From contig JAIRZP010000210.1 in assembly GCA_031267175.1 (NCBI GenBank), positions 1 to 5,927 of the forward strand: 5,927 nt of DNA, written 5' to 3'. The translations under genes were made by a program, and so were the position numbers. This document shows positions 5,673 through 5,927 of the stretch, piece after piece. Source of the DNA: Coriobacteriales bacterium. GTDB lineage: Bacteria; Actinomycetota; Coriobacteriia; Coriobacteriales; UBA8131. Every line of letters begins with the position of its first letter. Position 1 is the stretch's first letter. A model generated the notes under the pieces. The model was not told the DNA's origin. It searched no databases and saw only the letters and a program-made list of their open reading frames with translations.

Positions 5673-5705
5673 GGGCTGTCTTTCAGATGAGCGGTTGCTT
5701 CTACG

Positions 5706-5773
5706 ATCTGGCTTTACCACGCTCCAGATGTCAGACGAGTAACCTGCACTGCAACAGGCTGTGCAGAGTTTTT
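5706..5773 (+). ncRNA. Possible small RNA end: hairpin plus intrinsic terminator, no gene in front
   Basis: ATCTGG (5706-5711) pairs with CCAGAT (5724-5729). A second stem, CTGCAC (5744-5749) with GTGCAG (5761-5766), is followed by AG and five T (5769-5773). No plus-strand gene lies upstream, since perR is on the other strand. A short RNA starting in the AT-rich perR promoter region and ending here is one explanation; its 5' end is unknown. The element might instead only insulate the downstream gene from antisense transcription. Confidence 0.35.
5744..5773 (+). terminator. Intrinsic terminator
   Basis: A 6-bp stem CTGCAC/GTGCAG, with a possible inner GC/GC pairing after a T-T mismatch, is followed by AGTTTTTAG. 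On the minus strand the sequence after the stem has no T-run, so it acts on plus-strand transcripts. Confidence 0.55.
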
Positions 5774-5802
5774 AGATTTTCTGTCTATGTCCCTTCAACT
5801 TC

Positions 5803-5811
5803 TGGTAAAAT
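5803..5811 (+). promoter_or_regulatory. Extended -10 promoter of the gene beyond the window
   Basis: TGG followed by TAAAAT (5806-5811, 5 of 6 to TATAAT), preceded by a T-rich stretch but no good -35. It has the same TGGTAAA core as the candidate prepilin promoter at 1696. Transcription would start near 5818. Confidence 0.5.
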
Positions 5812-5867
5812 ATGCTAAAGTAATCCAAAGCAAGAAGTGCATGCCCGTGCTCAGTTAAGGTTGCAAA

Positions 5868-5912
5868 ATGAGAACCACAAGGGTCGGCATGCCGCAATCA
5901 GGTGCAATGTAA
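5868..5912 (+). CDS. Possible 14-codon leader peptide
   Basis: ATG 5868 reads MRTTRVGMPQSGAM and stops at TAA 5910-5912. AAGG at 5857-5860 lies 7 bases before it. It sits in the leader of the next gene, and its stop is 6 bases before that gene's ribosome-binding site, so translation could be coupled. No run of one amino acid is present to suggest classic attenuation. It could be chance. Confidence 0.25.
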   Translation: MRTTRVGMPQSGAM

Positions 5913-5918
5913 CATAAC

Positions 5919-5927
5919 AGGAAAGGA
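5919..5927 (+). promoter_or_regulatory. Ribosome-binding site of the gene beyond the window
   Basis: AGGAAAGGA at the last bases, downstream of an extended -10 promoter, implies a plus-strand start codon within about 10 bases past the window. The leader also contains GCATGCC (5839-5845) complementary to GGCATGC (5886-5892), enclosing a GGTT/AACC stem. Confidence 0.5.

Larger units (their letters stand above)
5592..5927. other. 336-base region without a long gene between perR and the next plus-strand gene
   Basis: It holds the perR promoter and dyad, a direct repeat, a plus-strand hairpin and intrinsic terminator without a gene in front, an extended -10 promoter and the leader of a gene starting beyond 5927. 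No open frame longer than a possible 14-codon leader peptide looks real. Confidence 0.6.

Overview
The window looks like a chromosomal segment of a Gram-positive anaerobe or microaerophile. My best guess is an actinobacterium of class Coriobacteriia (Olsenella/Atopobium/Slackia-like). This is inference from the GC-rich core genes, the class II FBPase, the PerR-type Fur protein, the ahpC plus AhpF-like pair and the Gram-positive-style promoters. No rRNA, tRNA, CRISPR array or recognisable transposase is present.

Layout. 1-702 (+) is the 3' two thirds of glpX, a class II fructose-1,6-bisphosphatase cut by the window edge. 703-2610 is an accessory-looking stretch whose two genes are visibly more AT-rich than the flanks. 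It holds a DUF3800 gene (810-1496, TTG start), a strong structured hairpin starting 8 bases after its stop (1504-1559), a possible promoter with a dyad and a short tandem repeat, and a type IV prepilin-like gene (1783-2610). The best ribosome-binding site and ATG of the pilin lie in a different frame from the pilin. A run of 14 G residues near its start would join the two frames if one G were lost, so this looks like a slippage switch caught in the OFF state, or an assembly error. 2625-5591 is a minus-strand peroxide-defence cluster in the order perR, ahpC, then an AhpF-like thioredoxin reductase with a C-terminal double thioredoxin fold. The reductase should pass electrons from NAD(P)H to AhpC, and PerR should repress the cluster. 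A consensus -35 and a Fur/Per-type dyad lie just upstream of perR. 5592-5927 has no long gene. It holds the perR promoter and operator, a plus-strand terminator with no gene in front of it (perhaps the end of a small RNA), and the promoter and leader, including a possible 14-codon leader peptide, of a gene that begins just past the window.

Most notable are the poly-G switch in the prepilin gene, the DUF3800 gene with its adjacent structured RNA candidate, and the unexplained terminator with hairpin upstream of the next gene.
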